Shown: positions 9,162 to 16,586, counted from the first letter of the stretch. The stretch: DNA of 23,126 bases from an uncultured Coriobacteriaceae bacterium (GCA_900550385.1 URRZ01000023.1:1-23126); one strand, 5' to 3'. Notes: generated by a model from the sequence alone, not told the origin. Numbers and translations are program-made.

Positions 9162-12100
9162 GCGGCCTCACCACCAGAAAGCAGATCAGCTCGAAATCGT
9201 CGAGCCCCGCCACGTCGTTCTCCAGGAACTCGGTCGTGCCGCCCGTGAAGAAGCTGTCGATATCCGCCTCCGCCTTCTGCTCGACGACCGATTCGATGGC
9301 GCAGCGCAGCAGGCGCGAGGCAGCGCGCATGTCGCGGCCGTTCTTCGTAGCCCGGTTGTATTCACGGCAGAGCGCCGCATCCGGCTCGGCCTTGCCTCGG
9401 CACAGGCGCCGCATGGCGTCCAGCGTCTCTTTGGGCTCCAAGTAGCCATGGACCACTCCGCCGTCCTCGGCGATGTAGATCAGGTAGAGCGGATGTATTT
9501 GGTTGCGGGTTTTCGCATCGAGCTGCTGGTTGACGTTTTTCAGGACGAAGATGATCCCGGGATCGTCGCCCTCCACCACCGCATCGATGCCGGTGGGCAC
9601 GCGGTCGATGTCGGGGTTTTCCTGGTGGTAGGCAACCAGGTCCATGCGGAAATCGTTGAGGCCCAGATCGGTGATGGAAACTCCGCCCGACACCTCTTCC
9701 CGGTCCACCACCTGGTTCTGCATCTGCTCGAGCTGCTGGCGGCGGTATTCGAGGTCGCCCCGTTCATTTTCATTGAGAAGATCGTCATCGCCGGTTGAGG
9801 TCATCACCACCGCGTGCATGCGGCTTTCGACCCGGCCTTTCAGGTTGATGTAGTCGTCAAGCTCGACGTCGGGCCAGAAGTTGACCAGCTGGATGACCCG
9901 GTTGCGGGATCCGATGCGGTCGATGCGGCCGAATCGCTGAACTATGCGGACGGGATTCCAATGGATGTCGTAGTTGACCAGGCAATCGCAATCCTGCAGG
10001 TTCTGGCCTTCCGAGATGCAGTCGGTGGCGATGAGGACGTCGATGTCCTTGCCCGCCAGCCGGGGATTCACGGCATCGCGGCTTTTCGACACGGGGGAGA
10101 AGCACGAGAGGATCTCGCCCAGATCGGCATGGACTCCGGGAACGGTTGCCTTGCCGCCACCCGATCCGGTGACTTCGGCGAATTCCAATCCGAGCTCGCG
10201 TTTGAGCTCATTCGCAAGTTCTTGATAGAGGTAGTCGGCCGTATCGGCGAATGCCGTAAAGACAATGAGCTTTCGATTCCCCGGGTTAAAGGGTGCCGAG
10301 GCCTTTTTCCGGATAAGCCGCTTCAGCTCCTGTAGCTTCGCATCGTGGGCCGCATCGATTCCGCGGACCATGTAGAGGAGTGCACGTATCGTGTCCGCAT
10401 CTTCGGAAATGTCATGCTCCCACGACTTCCAATCCATGTCGTGCAAGTCGAACGCGACCTTGCCGCCGGTGAGGCACTCCGCCGATTCGGTGTCGTCGTC
10501 GTCGAGATCGTCCACGTCCATGGCGACGGCGTATGTTGCCGCACCTCCGTCTTCGGCATCGGCGAGGCGGGCTTTAAACTCCTCGATCTCTCCTAAGCGC
10601 TCGTCCATGATGGAGAGAACGCGTTCGAGCGTTTTCCGGAACGAGCTGACCGAGCTTTCGAGGCGCTTCAGCAGGTTCGTCGCCATCAGGCGGCGGATGC
10701 CCGTCTCGCGGCCTCCGGCGGTGAGGTTGCCGTTTTCGTCGGCGTACTTCGCGGCGCGGCTCGGCAGCACATAGTGCGACGGCATGTACACCGCAAGCTT
10801 CAGCAGGTCGAGCGACCCGGCAATCTCGCTGTAGGTCGGGGCGTTTTCAAGATCCGAAAGCTTCGGGCGGATGGAGAGGGGCTTGTTGCGTTCGGGGAAC
10901 GGCCCTATGGCGTTCACGTCGTAGTAGCGCTGGATATGGGCGCGCGAGCGCGCCACGGTCACCTGGTCCAGCACGCGGAAGAAGTCCATGTCCAGCGCAT
11001 CGGTGAGCGCTTGCGTGGTGCGCGCCTCGGCGGGGAGCTTCGACCAGGTGGTGTAGGCGCTCTGCGCGCGGCTGAACACATCCTCCACGCTCATCGACAG
11101 CCCTAGGCGCTCCGACCAGTCCAGAGGCTTCCCCTGATACGCCAACGCCAACTGGTTGCGAAGGTCGCGGAACCTGTTGTTCACCGGCGTCGCCGATAGC
11201 ATCAGCACCTTCGTGGGGATGCCCTCGGCAATGACGTGGTTGAGCAGGCGCTGGTAGCGGTTCTCCGTGCCGCCCGTTTCCTCGTTGGCGGCGCGAGCCG
11301 AATCGGCGCCGTTGCGGAAGTTATGGGATTCGTCTATGACGACGAGCCCGAACGCACCCCAGTTGATCTTAGATAGGTCGAGCCCGTCGACGTTCGAGCC
11401 GCGCGACCGACTGAGATCGGTGTGGCATGCGACGCGGTAATGCAGACCGTCTTCCCATATCGGATTGTCGTTTTGCGGGTTCTTGTAAGTGAGCCAGTTG
11501 TCCGCCAGCTTCTTCGGACACAGGACCAGCACATCCTTGTTCAACGATTCGTAGTACTTGATGACGGCGAGCGCCGTGAAGGTCTTGCCCAAGCCGACGC
11601 TATCCGCCAAGATGCAGCCGTTGTAAGTCTGCAGCTTGTTGACAATCGCAAGCACCGCATCGCGCTGGAAATCGTAGAGCATCCCCCATATCTTCGATTC
11701 GCGGAACCTCAGCCCCTCCTGCGCCAGATTGTCGGGAGATGTTTCGTCAAGGAACTCATGGAATATGCGGTAGAGGGCGGCGTAGTACACCAGCTCCGGC
11801 GGGTTCTCGCGGTACATCTGCGAGATGTTCTCCACCACGGCGTCGGTGACGTCCTCCAGCGCCCCGCTTTCCCACACGGAGTCGAACATCTGCAGGAAGT
11901 TCTTCGACGACGACGCGTCCAAACGCGTGATTCCCGTCATGGTGGGATGGCTGCCGCAACCCAGCTCGCCCACCGTGAACCCCGAGAAGGGCATATATGT
12001 GGTCACATCGTCCCCCGCGACGGTGAGCGCGGATGCGACCGGCGCGACACCTTGGATGGCCGACTTGAAACGGGCTTTCTCCTTGATCCAACCGGCGCAT

Positions 12101-12414
12101 TCGGAGGCTACCGCCTTCTGCGTTAGCTCGTTTCGGAGCTTGATCTCGAATTCAGTGCCGTACAGCCCCTGCTCGCGGGACTGGCGCGGGATGTAGAATT
12201 CGCGCTGTTCCTTCTTCGCTCGTTCCTTGGCGAAAGTGGGCTGGGTGTAGATGAAACGGAATTCATCGAGCGATTCAAGCTGGTCGCGAAGCTCGTCGAA
12301 AGCGTACATCGAGAACACCGACGCCGCCACGGAGATGCGATCACCCGATTTCACGACTTGCGTCAGGTCGTCTTTAAGGATGCGCGTCCTGTTGTCGAAG
12401 AAAGCGTTTTCCAT
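9154..12414 (-). CDS. Large SNF2-type helicase of the restriction-modification operon, 1086 aa
   Basis: The protein is an ATP-dependent DNA translocase of superfamily 2, SNF2/HepA type. The N-terminal 240 residues begin with a segment like that of phospholipase-D-fold helicase relatives (ISVAASVFSMYAFDEL...FIYTQPTF), but I see no HxK(x4)D motif, so no nuclease activity is claimed. Walker A is DSVGLGKT at 271-278, motif II is DESH at 361-364, motif III is SATP at 407-410, and the second RecA domain carries ATDCISEGQNLQDCD and QRFGRIDRIG at roughly 790-850. It is the first large gene of the operon and overlaps DUF4391 by eight bases. The ATG ending at 12414 has only a weak AGGGG upstream, and a small leader ORF precedes it. 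Similar helicases accompany methylases in composite defence loci; its exact job here is inferred. Confidence 0.88.
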   Translation of the reverse strand: MENAFFDNRTRILKDDLTQVVKSGDRISVAASVFSMYAFDELRDQLESLDEFRFIYTQPTFAKERAKKEQREFYIPRQSREQGLYGTEFEIKLRNELTQKAVASECAGWIKEKARFKSAIQGVAPVASALTVAGDDVTTYMPFSGFTVGELGCGSHPTMTGITRLDASSSKNFLQMFDSVWESGALEDVTDAVVENISQMYRENPPELVYYAALYRIFHEFLDETSPDNLAQEGLRFRESKIWGMLYDFQRDAVLAIVNKLQTYNGCILADSVGLGKTFTALAVIKYYESLNKDVLVLCPKKLADNWLTYKNPQNDNPIWEDGLHYRVACHTDLSRSRGSNVDGLDLSKINWGAFGLVVIDESHNFRNGADSARAANEETGGTENRYQRLLNHVIAEGIPTKVLMLSATPVNNRFRDLRNQLALAYQGKPLDWSERLGLSMSVEDVFSRAQSAYTTWSKLPAEARTTQALTDALDMDFFRVLDQVTVARSRAHIQRYYDVNAIGPFPERNKPLSIRPKLSDLENAPTYSEIAGSLDLLKLAVYMPSHYVLPSRAAKYADENGNLTAGGRETGIRRLMATNLLKRLESSVSSFRKTLERVLSIMDERLGEIEEFKARLADAEDGGAATYAVAMDVDDLDDDDTESAECLTGGKVAFDLHDMDWKSWEHDISEDADTIRALLYMVRGIDAAHDAKLQELKRLIRKKASAPFNPGNRKLIVFTAFADTADYLYQELANELKRELGLEFAEVTGSGGGKATVPGVHADLGEILSCFSPVSKSRDAVNPRLAGKDIDVLIATDCISEGQNLQDCDCLVNYDIHWNPVRIVQRFGRIDRIGSRNRVIQLVNFWPDVELDDYINLKGRVESRMHAVVMTSTGDDDLLNENERGDLEYRRQQLEQMQNQVVDREEVSGGVSITDLGLNDFRMDLVAYHQENPDIDRVPTGIDAVVEGDDPGIIFVLKNVNQQLDAKTRNQIHPLYLIYIAEDGGVVHGYLEPKETLDAMRRLCRGKAEPDAALCREYNRATKNGRDMRAASRLLRCAIESVVEQKAEADIDSFFTGGTTEFLENDVAGLDDFELICFLVVRPRG

Positions 12415-12450
12415 GCTACGCCGCCCCTACAAAAGCGACGGCGTGCCCGA

Positions 12451-12501
12451 TCAGCGGACTAGAAGCCCCCCCCCGCGAATATTCCCCTGCAGACGAAGCA
12501 T
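12451..12501 (-). CDS. Putative leader peptide (16 codons) with a nine-G tract
   Basis: A short ORF, ATG ending at 12501 and TGA at 12451-12453, encodes MLRLQGNIRGGGLLVR. It has an ideal ribosome binding site, AAAGGAGG (12508-12515) six bases before the ATG, much better than that of the helicase gene downstream. Nine consecutive G encode its three glycines. In this state translation ends 36 bases before the helicase ATG. With one G more, the frame would run 28 codons and stop at TAG one base before that ATG; with one G less it would stop after 13 codons. No homology is claimed; its reality rests on the ribosome binding site and position. Confidence 0.45.
   Translation of the reverse strand: MLRLQGNIRGGGLLVR
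12466..12474 (-). repeat. Homopolymeric G9 tract in the leader of the R-M operon
   Basis: Nine consecutive G on the minus strand (C on the plus) lie inside the small leader ORF. Tracts of this length are prone to slipped-strand mispairing in bacteria and are classic switches in contingency genes. Length is also a common source of sequencing or assembly error. Confidence 0.8.
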
Positions 12502-12545
12502 TGCCCGCCTCCTTTAACACTTTCCCGAAGCAGCAAACTTGCCCG

Positions 12546-12574
12546 ATTATACCAATGGCAAGCCCCACTGTCCG
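12546..12574 (-). promoter_or_regulatory. Putative sigma70-type promoter of the R-M operon
   Basis: On the minus strand, CGGACA (12569-12574) is followed after 17 bases by a perfect TATAAT (12546-12551). This matches four of six -35 and six of six -10 consensus bases. Transcription would begin near 12539, leaving a leader of about 125 bases that carries the small G-tract ORF before the helicase ATG. Confidence 0.55.
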
Positions 12575-12585
12575 CTTAACCGGGC

Positions 12586-12646
12586 TGCATAACGCCTCCC
12601 GTCTTCATGAAAGGCGGACGGATGGCTTCTCGACATTCGTTATGCA
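12586..12646. promoter_or_regulatory. Inverted repeat between divergent promoters, possible operator
   Basis: TGCATAACG (12586-12594) and its exact reverse complement CGTTATGCA (12638-12646) face each other, with GG two bases further out on both sides. The pair lies between the minus-strand R-M promoter and the plus-strand promoter of the interrupted small gene. A shared regulator site is plausible; the partner protein is not apparent in the window. Confidence 0.3.
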
Positions 12647-12668
12647 ACCGATACGCGAACGTATGTTC

Positions 12669-12677
12669 TGTTAAAAT
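12669..12677 (+). promoter_or_regulatory. Extended -10 promoter of the interrupted small gene
   Basis: TGTTAAAAT fits the extended -10 form TGnTANNNT. No good -35 is seen, which is usual for extended -10 promoters. The transcript would start near 12684 and reach the ATG at 12746 after about 60 bases that include the hairpin at 12718-12737. Confidence 0.45.
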
Positions 12678-12717
12678 ACAATTTGGTCAGCGGTGTAAGT
12701 CCCGTATGCTGGCAGCG

Positions 12718-12737
12718 CCTTCTTTCAAGAAAGGAGG
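12718..12737 (+). promoter_or_regulatory. Hairpin covering the ribosome binding site of the small gene
   Basis: CCTTCTTT, loop CAAG, AAAGGAGG: eight pairs including one G-U close the Shine-Dalgarno sequence of the ATG at 12746 into a stem. Such a structure would keep translation low until the mRNA is refolded or processed, as is known for several type I toxin mRNAs. Confidence 0.5.
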
Positions 12738-12756
12738 TGAAGCCCATGGACTTGGT

Positions 12757-12781
12757 GGGTTATGTTTCAAAAAGTGTGTCC
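12757..12781 (+). repeat. Left terminal inverted repeat of the IS
   Basis: This 25-bp outer left end begins GGGTTATGTTTC and ends GTGTGTCC. It pairs with 14064-14088 with one mismatch (T versus A at the seventh base). Confidence 0.88.
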
Positions 12782-12852
12782 AAATTGACCCCATAACCCC
12801 TGTTCAGCGTTTATCAATCTCCCTCCCAAGTTGTCTCCGGCCAACTTCCAGG

Positions 12853-12871
12853 TGTTTCAAAAAGTGTGTCC
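12853..12871 (+). repeat. Inner duplicate of the IS left end
   Basis: Nineteen bases identical to 12763-12781 recur exactly 90 bases downstream. In both copies CCTGTTCAG follows at the same offset (12799-12807 and 12889-12897), so a longer diverged duplication is likely. The outer copy, not this one, borders the target duplication. Confidence 0.85.
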
Positions 12872-12942
12872 GATTTCCCCTTGACGCGCCTGTTCAGGCA
12901 AGCTTTTTCCCGCAGAAAGTTGCCGAAGGACAGGATGCAGGC

Positions 12943-14064
12943 GTGAATAATCCAAAATGCCCGATCTGCGGATCGAAGATGAAGGGCAACGGGACGACGA
13001 AGGCGGGGACGAAGCGCTGGCGCTGCCCGAAGTGCGGAGCCTCGAGCGTGCGCAGGATAGACAGCAGCGCGAAGACGCTGGGGCTGTTCCTGCGATGGCT
13101 GTTCTCCAAAGACGCGATAGCCGACCTCGCGACGAGCAGGGCGACGTTTTGGCGCAAGACCTCCTGGGCGTGGAGGCTTTGGCCGATAGCGCCCTTCACC
13201 GGCGAGGTCCACGACGTCGTGCATTTGGATGGCATCTGGTTGCGCAGGAAGGCGGTCGTGCTCATAGCGGTCGCCGGCGGATACGTGGTCGGATGGCATC
13301 TCGCCCGGAGCGAGTCGGCATCGGCATGGGCGGCGCTCATGCTCAGGATCCCGCCCCCCAAGATGGCCGTCACCGACGGCTCTCCCGGCTTCTCCAAGGC
13401 GGCGAAGGCCATCTGGCCGGCGACCCGCATCCAGCGCTGCACGTTCCACGTGGCCAGCCAGGTAAAGCGCTGCACGACGCTTAGGCCCAGGCTGGAAACC
13501 GGGATCGAGCTTCTGGGCATCGCCAACAAGCTCCCAGGGGCCAAGGACGCCGAAGCTGCCACCGCATGGCTTCTGGAGTACAGCGCATGGTGCGCAAGAT
13601 GGGAGTCGTTCCTCAGGGAGTTCACGCTCAAAGACGGCAAGAAGGCCTACACGCACGAGCGCCTGCGCAAGGCAAGGCGCATCCTCAGCAAGCTCGTCAG
13701 GAACGGCGCGCTGTTCACGTTTATCGAAATGAGCCAAGAGCACGGCGGCGCGTGGCCATCCACCAACAACGCCGTCGAGAGCGTGAACGCTCGCCTTCGG
13801 GACATGCTGCGCCGCCACCGCGGCCTTTCTTTGCTCCATCGGGTCAAGGCGATCTTCTGGTGGTGCTACATGCACACGGAAAACCCTCTTCCCGCAGCCG
13901 AGATCCTTCGCGTTATGCCGACAGACGATGACGTGGATGGCCTGTACGCATCCGCATCGAAGGAATCGGAGCGGCAGGACGGGGTGCCAGACGAGTACGG
14001 ATCGGGCATCATCTGGGAGGAGTTTCATATGCCCACGAATTACAGGCAGTGGATAATCCGGTAG
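12943..14064 (+). CDS. IS1249-type transposase (IS256 family), 373 aa
   Basis: DDE transposase that cuts and joins the ends of the element. The N-terminus is a zinc ribbon with CPIC at 6-9 and CPKC at 28-31, characteristic of the IS1249 branch. The catalytic triad is read as D96 (HLDGIW), D145 (VTDGSPG) and E279 (NNAVESVNAR). The start is a GTG at 12943 with GAAGGA upstream; the open frame continues further upstream across the left end but without protein-like sequence or a suited start. The stop TAG overlaps the first base of the right inverted repeat. Length and frame are intact. Confidence 0.9.
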   Translation: MNNPKCPICGSKMKGNGTTKAGTKRWRCPKCGASSVRRIDSSAKTLGLFLRWLFSKDAIADLATSRATFWRKTSWAWRLWPIAPFTGEVHDVVHLDGIWLRRKAVVLIAVAGGYVVGWHLARSESASAWAALMLRIPPPKMAVTDGSPGFSKAAKAIWPATRIQRCTFHVASQVKRCTTLRPRLETGIELLGIANKLPGAKDAEAATAWLLEYSAWCARWESFLREFTLKDGKKAYTHERLRKARRILSKLVRNGALFTFIEMSQEHGGAWPSTNNAVESVNARLRDMLRRHRGLSLLHRVKAIFWWCYMHTENPLPAAEILRVMPTDDDVDGLYASASKESERQDGVPDEYGSGIIWEEFHMPTNYRQWIIR

Positions 14065-14088
14065 GACACACTTTTTGAAACTTAACCC
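14064..14088 (-). repeat. Right terminal inverted repeat of the IS
   Basis: This 25-bp right end is the reverse complement of 12757-12781 with one mismatch. The adjoining GACTTGGT (14089-14096) is the second copy of the target duplication. Confidence 0.88.
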
Positions 14089-14195
14089 GACTTGGTTATC
14101 CAAATCGTAGAGCTGCTGCGTTCGGTGGCGGCGCTTGCGAGGACGGTGATCGAGGCTGTGACCGCAGCACGGGGCAAGCGCCCTGGAAACAACGG

Positions 14196-14225
14196 TGACC
14201 GCAAGCAGTAGCGTGCTTGCGGTCA
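14196..14225. terminator. Strong stem-loop over the stop codon of the small gene
   Basis: TGACCGCAAGCA, loop GTAGCG, TGCTTGCGGTCA forms a perfect 12-bp stem. The TAG at 14209-14211 sits in the loop. No T run follows on either strand, so this may be a two-way terminator-like or RNA-stabilising structure rather than a classical intrinsic terminator. Confidence 0.5.
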
Positions 14226-14278
14226 TCCAATCCAAATAGCGCTGCCCGCATCCCTACACACGGGCATCCGCTGGCTTC

Positions 14279-14287
14279 AGTATAGCA
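14279..14287 (-). promoter_or_regulatory. Possible antisense promoter facing the small gene
   Basis: On the minus strand TGCTATACT forms an extended -10. Transcription would start near 14272 and run leftward through the stem-loop and the 3' end of the small gene. No protein-coding gene is evident for it, so an antisense RNA is the simplest product. Sequence evidence alone is thin. Confidence 0.3.
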
Positions 14288-14443
14288 AAGCAATCCGCGG
14301 GAAGCCACAGGCAAGCGCAAACGTCTGTTTGCCATCGGCCCTCTTCTCATTCTGCGGAGCTTATGGGACCGGGCGGGGGCTGCGGTAACGCCGTGGTACA
14401 CTTCCCTGCGGACAAATCCCGCTTTCAACAGCAAAGGAACCGC

Positions 14444-15829
14444 ATGCAAACCAACGCAGAGCTCACGCGCGAGTACTTCGACATCATGGATGCGCTCGGC
14501 GGCGACATCCAGGGGCGCCGCGATGCGCGCGCCTACATGGACCGCTCCACGGCCATCGTGCACCATCAGGTGGTGGACTCCTCCTTCGTGCCGCGGCTGT
14601 TCAACCAGCGCACCTACGACACCATGAAGCGCACGGCCGAGACCGCGCACCGCATCCTGTGCAAGGTGATCCAGCGCTACCTGGACGACCCGTCCTACCG
14701 CGACGTGTTCGAGCTGGACCCGCGTCTGGTGGAGCTGATCCTGCTGCCGCGCGGCTACGACGCGGTGCTGCCCTTCGCGCGCGTGGACACGTTCCTGAAC
14801 GAAGACGACTACTCGGTGAAGTTCTGCGAGTTCAACGGCGACGGATCCTCCGGCATGAACGAGAACCGCGAGATCACCGTGTCGGTCGCCCGCTCCGAGA
14901 CGTTCCGCCGGTTCGTCGCCAACCACCGCATCGAGTCCTGCGAGCTGTTCGCCAGCTGGGTGAAGGAGTTTCTGGACATCTACGCCACCTACGAGCACAA
15001 GGTCAAGGACCCGCACGTCGCCATCGTCGACTACCTGGAGAACGGCGTGGTCGACGAGTTCAAGATGTACGCGCGCGTGTTCAGCACCCGCAACGCCCGC
15101 TGCAGCGTGTGGGACGTGCGCGACTTGAAGTTCGACGGCAAGGCGCTGCGCGACCCCGACGGCAAGAAGGTCGACGCCATCTGGCGCCGCTGCGTCACCA
15201 ACGACGTCATGGACCATTGGGACGAGTCCCAGGACCTCATCGAGGCAGTCCGCGCGGAGAAGGTGGCCCTCATCGGCAGCTTCGCGGGGCATCTGGTGCA
15301 CGACAAGCAGATCTTCCGCGTGCTGCACGACCCGCGCACGCTTGAGTTCCTGGCCCCCGACGAGCAGCGGTTCGTGAAGGACACCGTCCCCCAGACCATG
15401 TTCCTGGACGACGACCACGCCGACCTGGCCGCCATCCGCGCGGACAAGGACGCTTGGATCATCAAGCCCGCCGACCATTACGGCGCCGACGAGGTGCACG
15501 CGGGCTGCGCCTGCACGCAGCAGGAATGGGAAGGCTACCTGGACCGCTTCGCCAACGGAAAGGCGGGCTGCCGCTTCATCGCGCAGTCCTACGTGACCCC
15601 CTACAAGACCGAGACGCTGCCGCCCGACACCGGCATCGAGGCGTTCTCCGACGACGAGGTGCGCCGCGAGCCCGCGCTGTACAACAACATCAACGGGCTC
15701 TACCTGTTCAACGGGCGTTTCGCAGGCGTGTTCAGCCGCCTGGGGCCGCTGCCCACCATCTCCAAGGACATGCAGGGCATGACGGCCGCCACCATCTGGG
15801 TGGACTGCGACACCGAAAGCGAGGGATAG
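14444..15829 (+). CDS. Glutathionylspermidine synthase-family ATP-grasp protein, 461 aa
   Basis: The protein resembles the C-terminal, ATP-grasp synthetase half of glutathionylspermidine synthase and its many stand-alone relatives, which join a carboxylate to an amine with ATP. Supporting segments are FCEFNGDGSSGMNENREI near 127-144, DAWIIKPADHYGADEVHAG near 336-354, and the C-terminal ALYNNINGLYLFNGRFAGVF segment near 411-430. The amidase half is absent. The true substrate is unknown: glutathione and spermidine metabolism are not shown here. The start is the ATG at 14444 with AAAGGAA upstream; 27 further in-frame codons have no such site. It is the first gene of a three-gene run, three bases before the DUF1461 gene. 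Confidence 0.8.
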   Translation: MQTNAELTREYFDIMDALGGDIQGRRDARAYMDRSTAIVHHQVVDSSFVPRLFNQRTYDTMKRTAETAHRILCKVIQRYLDDPSYRDVFELDPRLVELILLPRGYDAVLPFARVDTFLNEDDYSVKFCEFNGDGSSGMNENREITVSVARSETFRRFVANHRIESCELFASWVKEFLDIYATYEHKVKDPHVAIVDYLENGVVDEFKMYARVFSTRNARCSVWDVRDLKFDGKALRDPDGKKVDAIWRRCVTNDVMDHWDESQDLIEAVRAEKVALIGSFAGHLVHDKQIFRVLHDPRTLEFLAPDEQRFVKDTVPQTMFLDDDHADLAAIRADKDAWIIKPADHYGADEVHAGCACTQQEWEGYLDRFANGKAGCRFIAQSYVTPYKTETLPPDTGIEAFSDDEVRREPALYNNINGLYLFNGRFAGVFSRLGPLPTISKDMQGMTAATIWVDCDTESEG

Positions 15830-15832
15830 CCC

Positions 15833-16585
15833 ATGACGCGTTCGTTCCAAGCCAAGGTGATGGGCGCCCTGGCCGCCGTGGCGCTGGCGTTCACCTACGT
15901 CGCATGCGGGTTCGCCGTTTGCGCCGGCATCCCGCAGGTCACCGAGGCGCTCGCGCGCTCACACAGCGCGGTCGAGCTGTCGCCGTTCTCCGAGGACCAG
16001 CTGGTAGAGGCCGCCGTCGCCACGCGCGACTACACCGTGGGGTCCCACGACCTCGCGGAGCTGACGGAGACGATAGCCGCCATCAACGACGAAGCGGGCA
16101 CGCCCTACGCCGGCGCCGGCGCCGAAGCGCTCGCCGCCGCTGACGAGCGCTACACGCTCACGGCGGACGCGATCTCGCACCTCGACGACGTGAACGACGT
16201 CGTGGGGCGCGCCTTCCCCATCATCCTGAGCAGCGCCGTGCTGGCGGGCTTCTGCCTGATGTGTTGCTTCTACCTGGGAGGCACGCGCGCCATGTCCCGC
16301 CCGCTCATGTGGTCGGGGGCGGCGGTGGTCGTCGTGTTCGCCCTGCTGGGGCTTTGGGCCGCCGTCGACTTCAACGGGCTGTTCGCGGCGTTCCACTCGC
16401 TGTTCTTCGCCGACGGCACCTGGACGTTCGCGAACGACAGCCTGCTGATCTGCATGTACCCCGAAGCATTTTGGGTGGGGATGGGCGGCGTGTGGCTTGC
16501 CGTCACCCTGATACTGTCTATACTTTCCCTGATATGCGGATCGATTCTCAACAGGAAGCCGCGCAAGACGAAGGACGAGGAATAG
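15833..16585 (+). CDS. DUF1461 (TIGR01906-like) integral membrane protein, 250 aa
   Basis: Four hydrophobic segments are visible: about 8-30, 126-148, 155-178 and 215-240. A roughly 95-residue outward or inward loop lies between the first and second, and the tail is basic (NRKPRKTKDEE). The layout, the conserved loop region with FSEDQL and YTLTADAISHLDDV, and the size match the DUF1461 family of Actinobacteria and Firmicutes, whose function is unknown. It is embedded three bases after the ATP-grasp gene and one base before gltX, so it is co-transcribed with both. The ribosome binding site GAGGGA overlaps the previous stop region. Confidence 0.75.
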   Translation: MTRSFQAKVMGALAAVALAFTYVACGFAVCAGIPQVTEALARSHSAVELSPFSEDQLVEAAVATRDYTVGSHDLAELTETIAAINDEAGTPYAGAGAEALAAADERYTLTADAISHLDDVNDVVGRAFPIILSSAVLAGFCLMCCFYLGGTRAMSRPLMWSGAAVVVVFALLGLWAAVDFNGLFAAFHSLFFADGTWTFANDSLLICMYPEAFWVGMGGVWLAVTLILSILSLICGSILNRKPRKTKDEE

Positions 16586-16586
16586 C

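Larger units (their letters stand above)
12757..14088 (+). mobile_element. Complete IS1249-like element (IS256 family), 1332 bp
   Basis: The ends are set by 25-bp terminal inverted repeats with one mismatch (12757-12781 and 14064-14088, core TTTCAAAAAGTGTGTCC) and by identical 8-bp flanks GACTTGGT at 12749-12756 and 14089-14096. Eight-base duplications are typical of the IS256 family. The element holds one transposase gene whose stop codon touches the right repeat. A second copy of the repeat core lies 90 bases inside the left end. Intact gene, intact ends and a perfect duplication suggest a recent and possibly still mobile copy. Confidence 0.92.
12746..14211 (+). pseudogene. Small amphipathic peptide gene (41 aa when intact) interrupted by the IS element
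   Basis: The first 11 bases (12746-12756) and bases 14097-14211 join, after removing the IS and one target copy, into a 42-codon gene. It starts after AAAGGAGG and stops with TAG at 14209-14211. The product would begin MDLVIQIVELLRSVAALART and continue as a helix with E9, R12, R19 and E23 on one face and aliphatic residues on the other, ending in a basic GKRPGNNGDRKQ-like tail. This resembles holin-like or type I toxin peptides in size and shape, but no family match is proven. In the present state the 5' part encodes only 16 codons (MDLVGYVSKSVSKLTP), ending at 12796 inside the element. The insertion looks recent because the target copies are identical. Confidence 0.55.

Noticed and set aside
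11670..12414. Phospholipase D nuclease activity in the N-terminus of the helicase
   Set aside because: The fold resemblance is suggestive, but I could not find an HxK motif followed by the expected Asp.
3355..12414. A DISARM or BREX system
   Set aside because: No DrmB, DrmC, PglZ or BrxC-like gene is present; the gene set is better described as extended type III restriction-modification.
12854..14088. The inner repeat as the true left end of the IS
   Set aside because: No 8-base flank next to the inner copy matches the right flank, whereas the outer copy gives a perfect duplication.
12814..14235. A 473-codon minus-strand frame through the IS
   Set aside because: It is antisense to the transposase and crosses the element border, so it cannot be an ancestral gene.
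14096..15850. A 584-codon minus-strand open frame over the ATP-grasp gene
   Set aside because: It mirrors a recognised gene and has a repetitive, non-protein-like composition.
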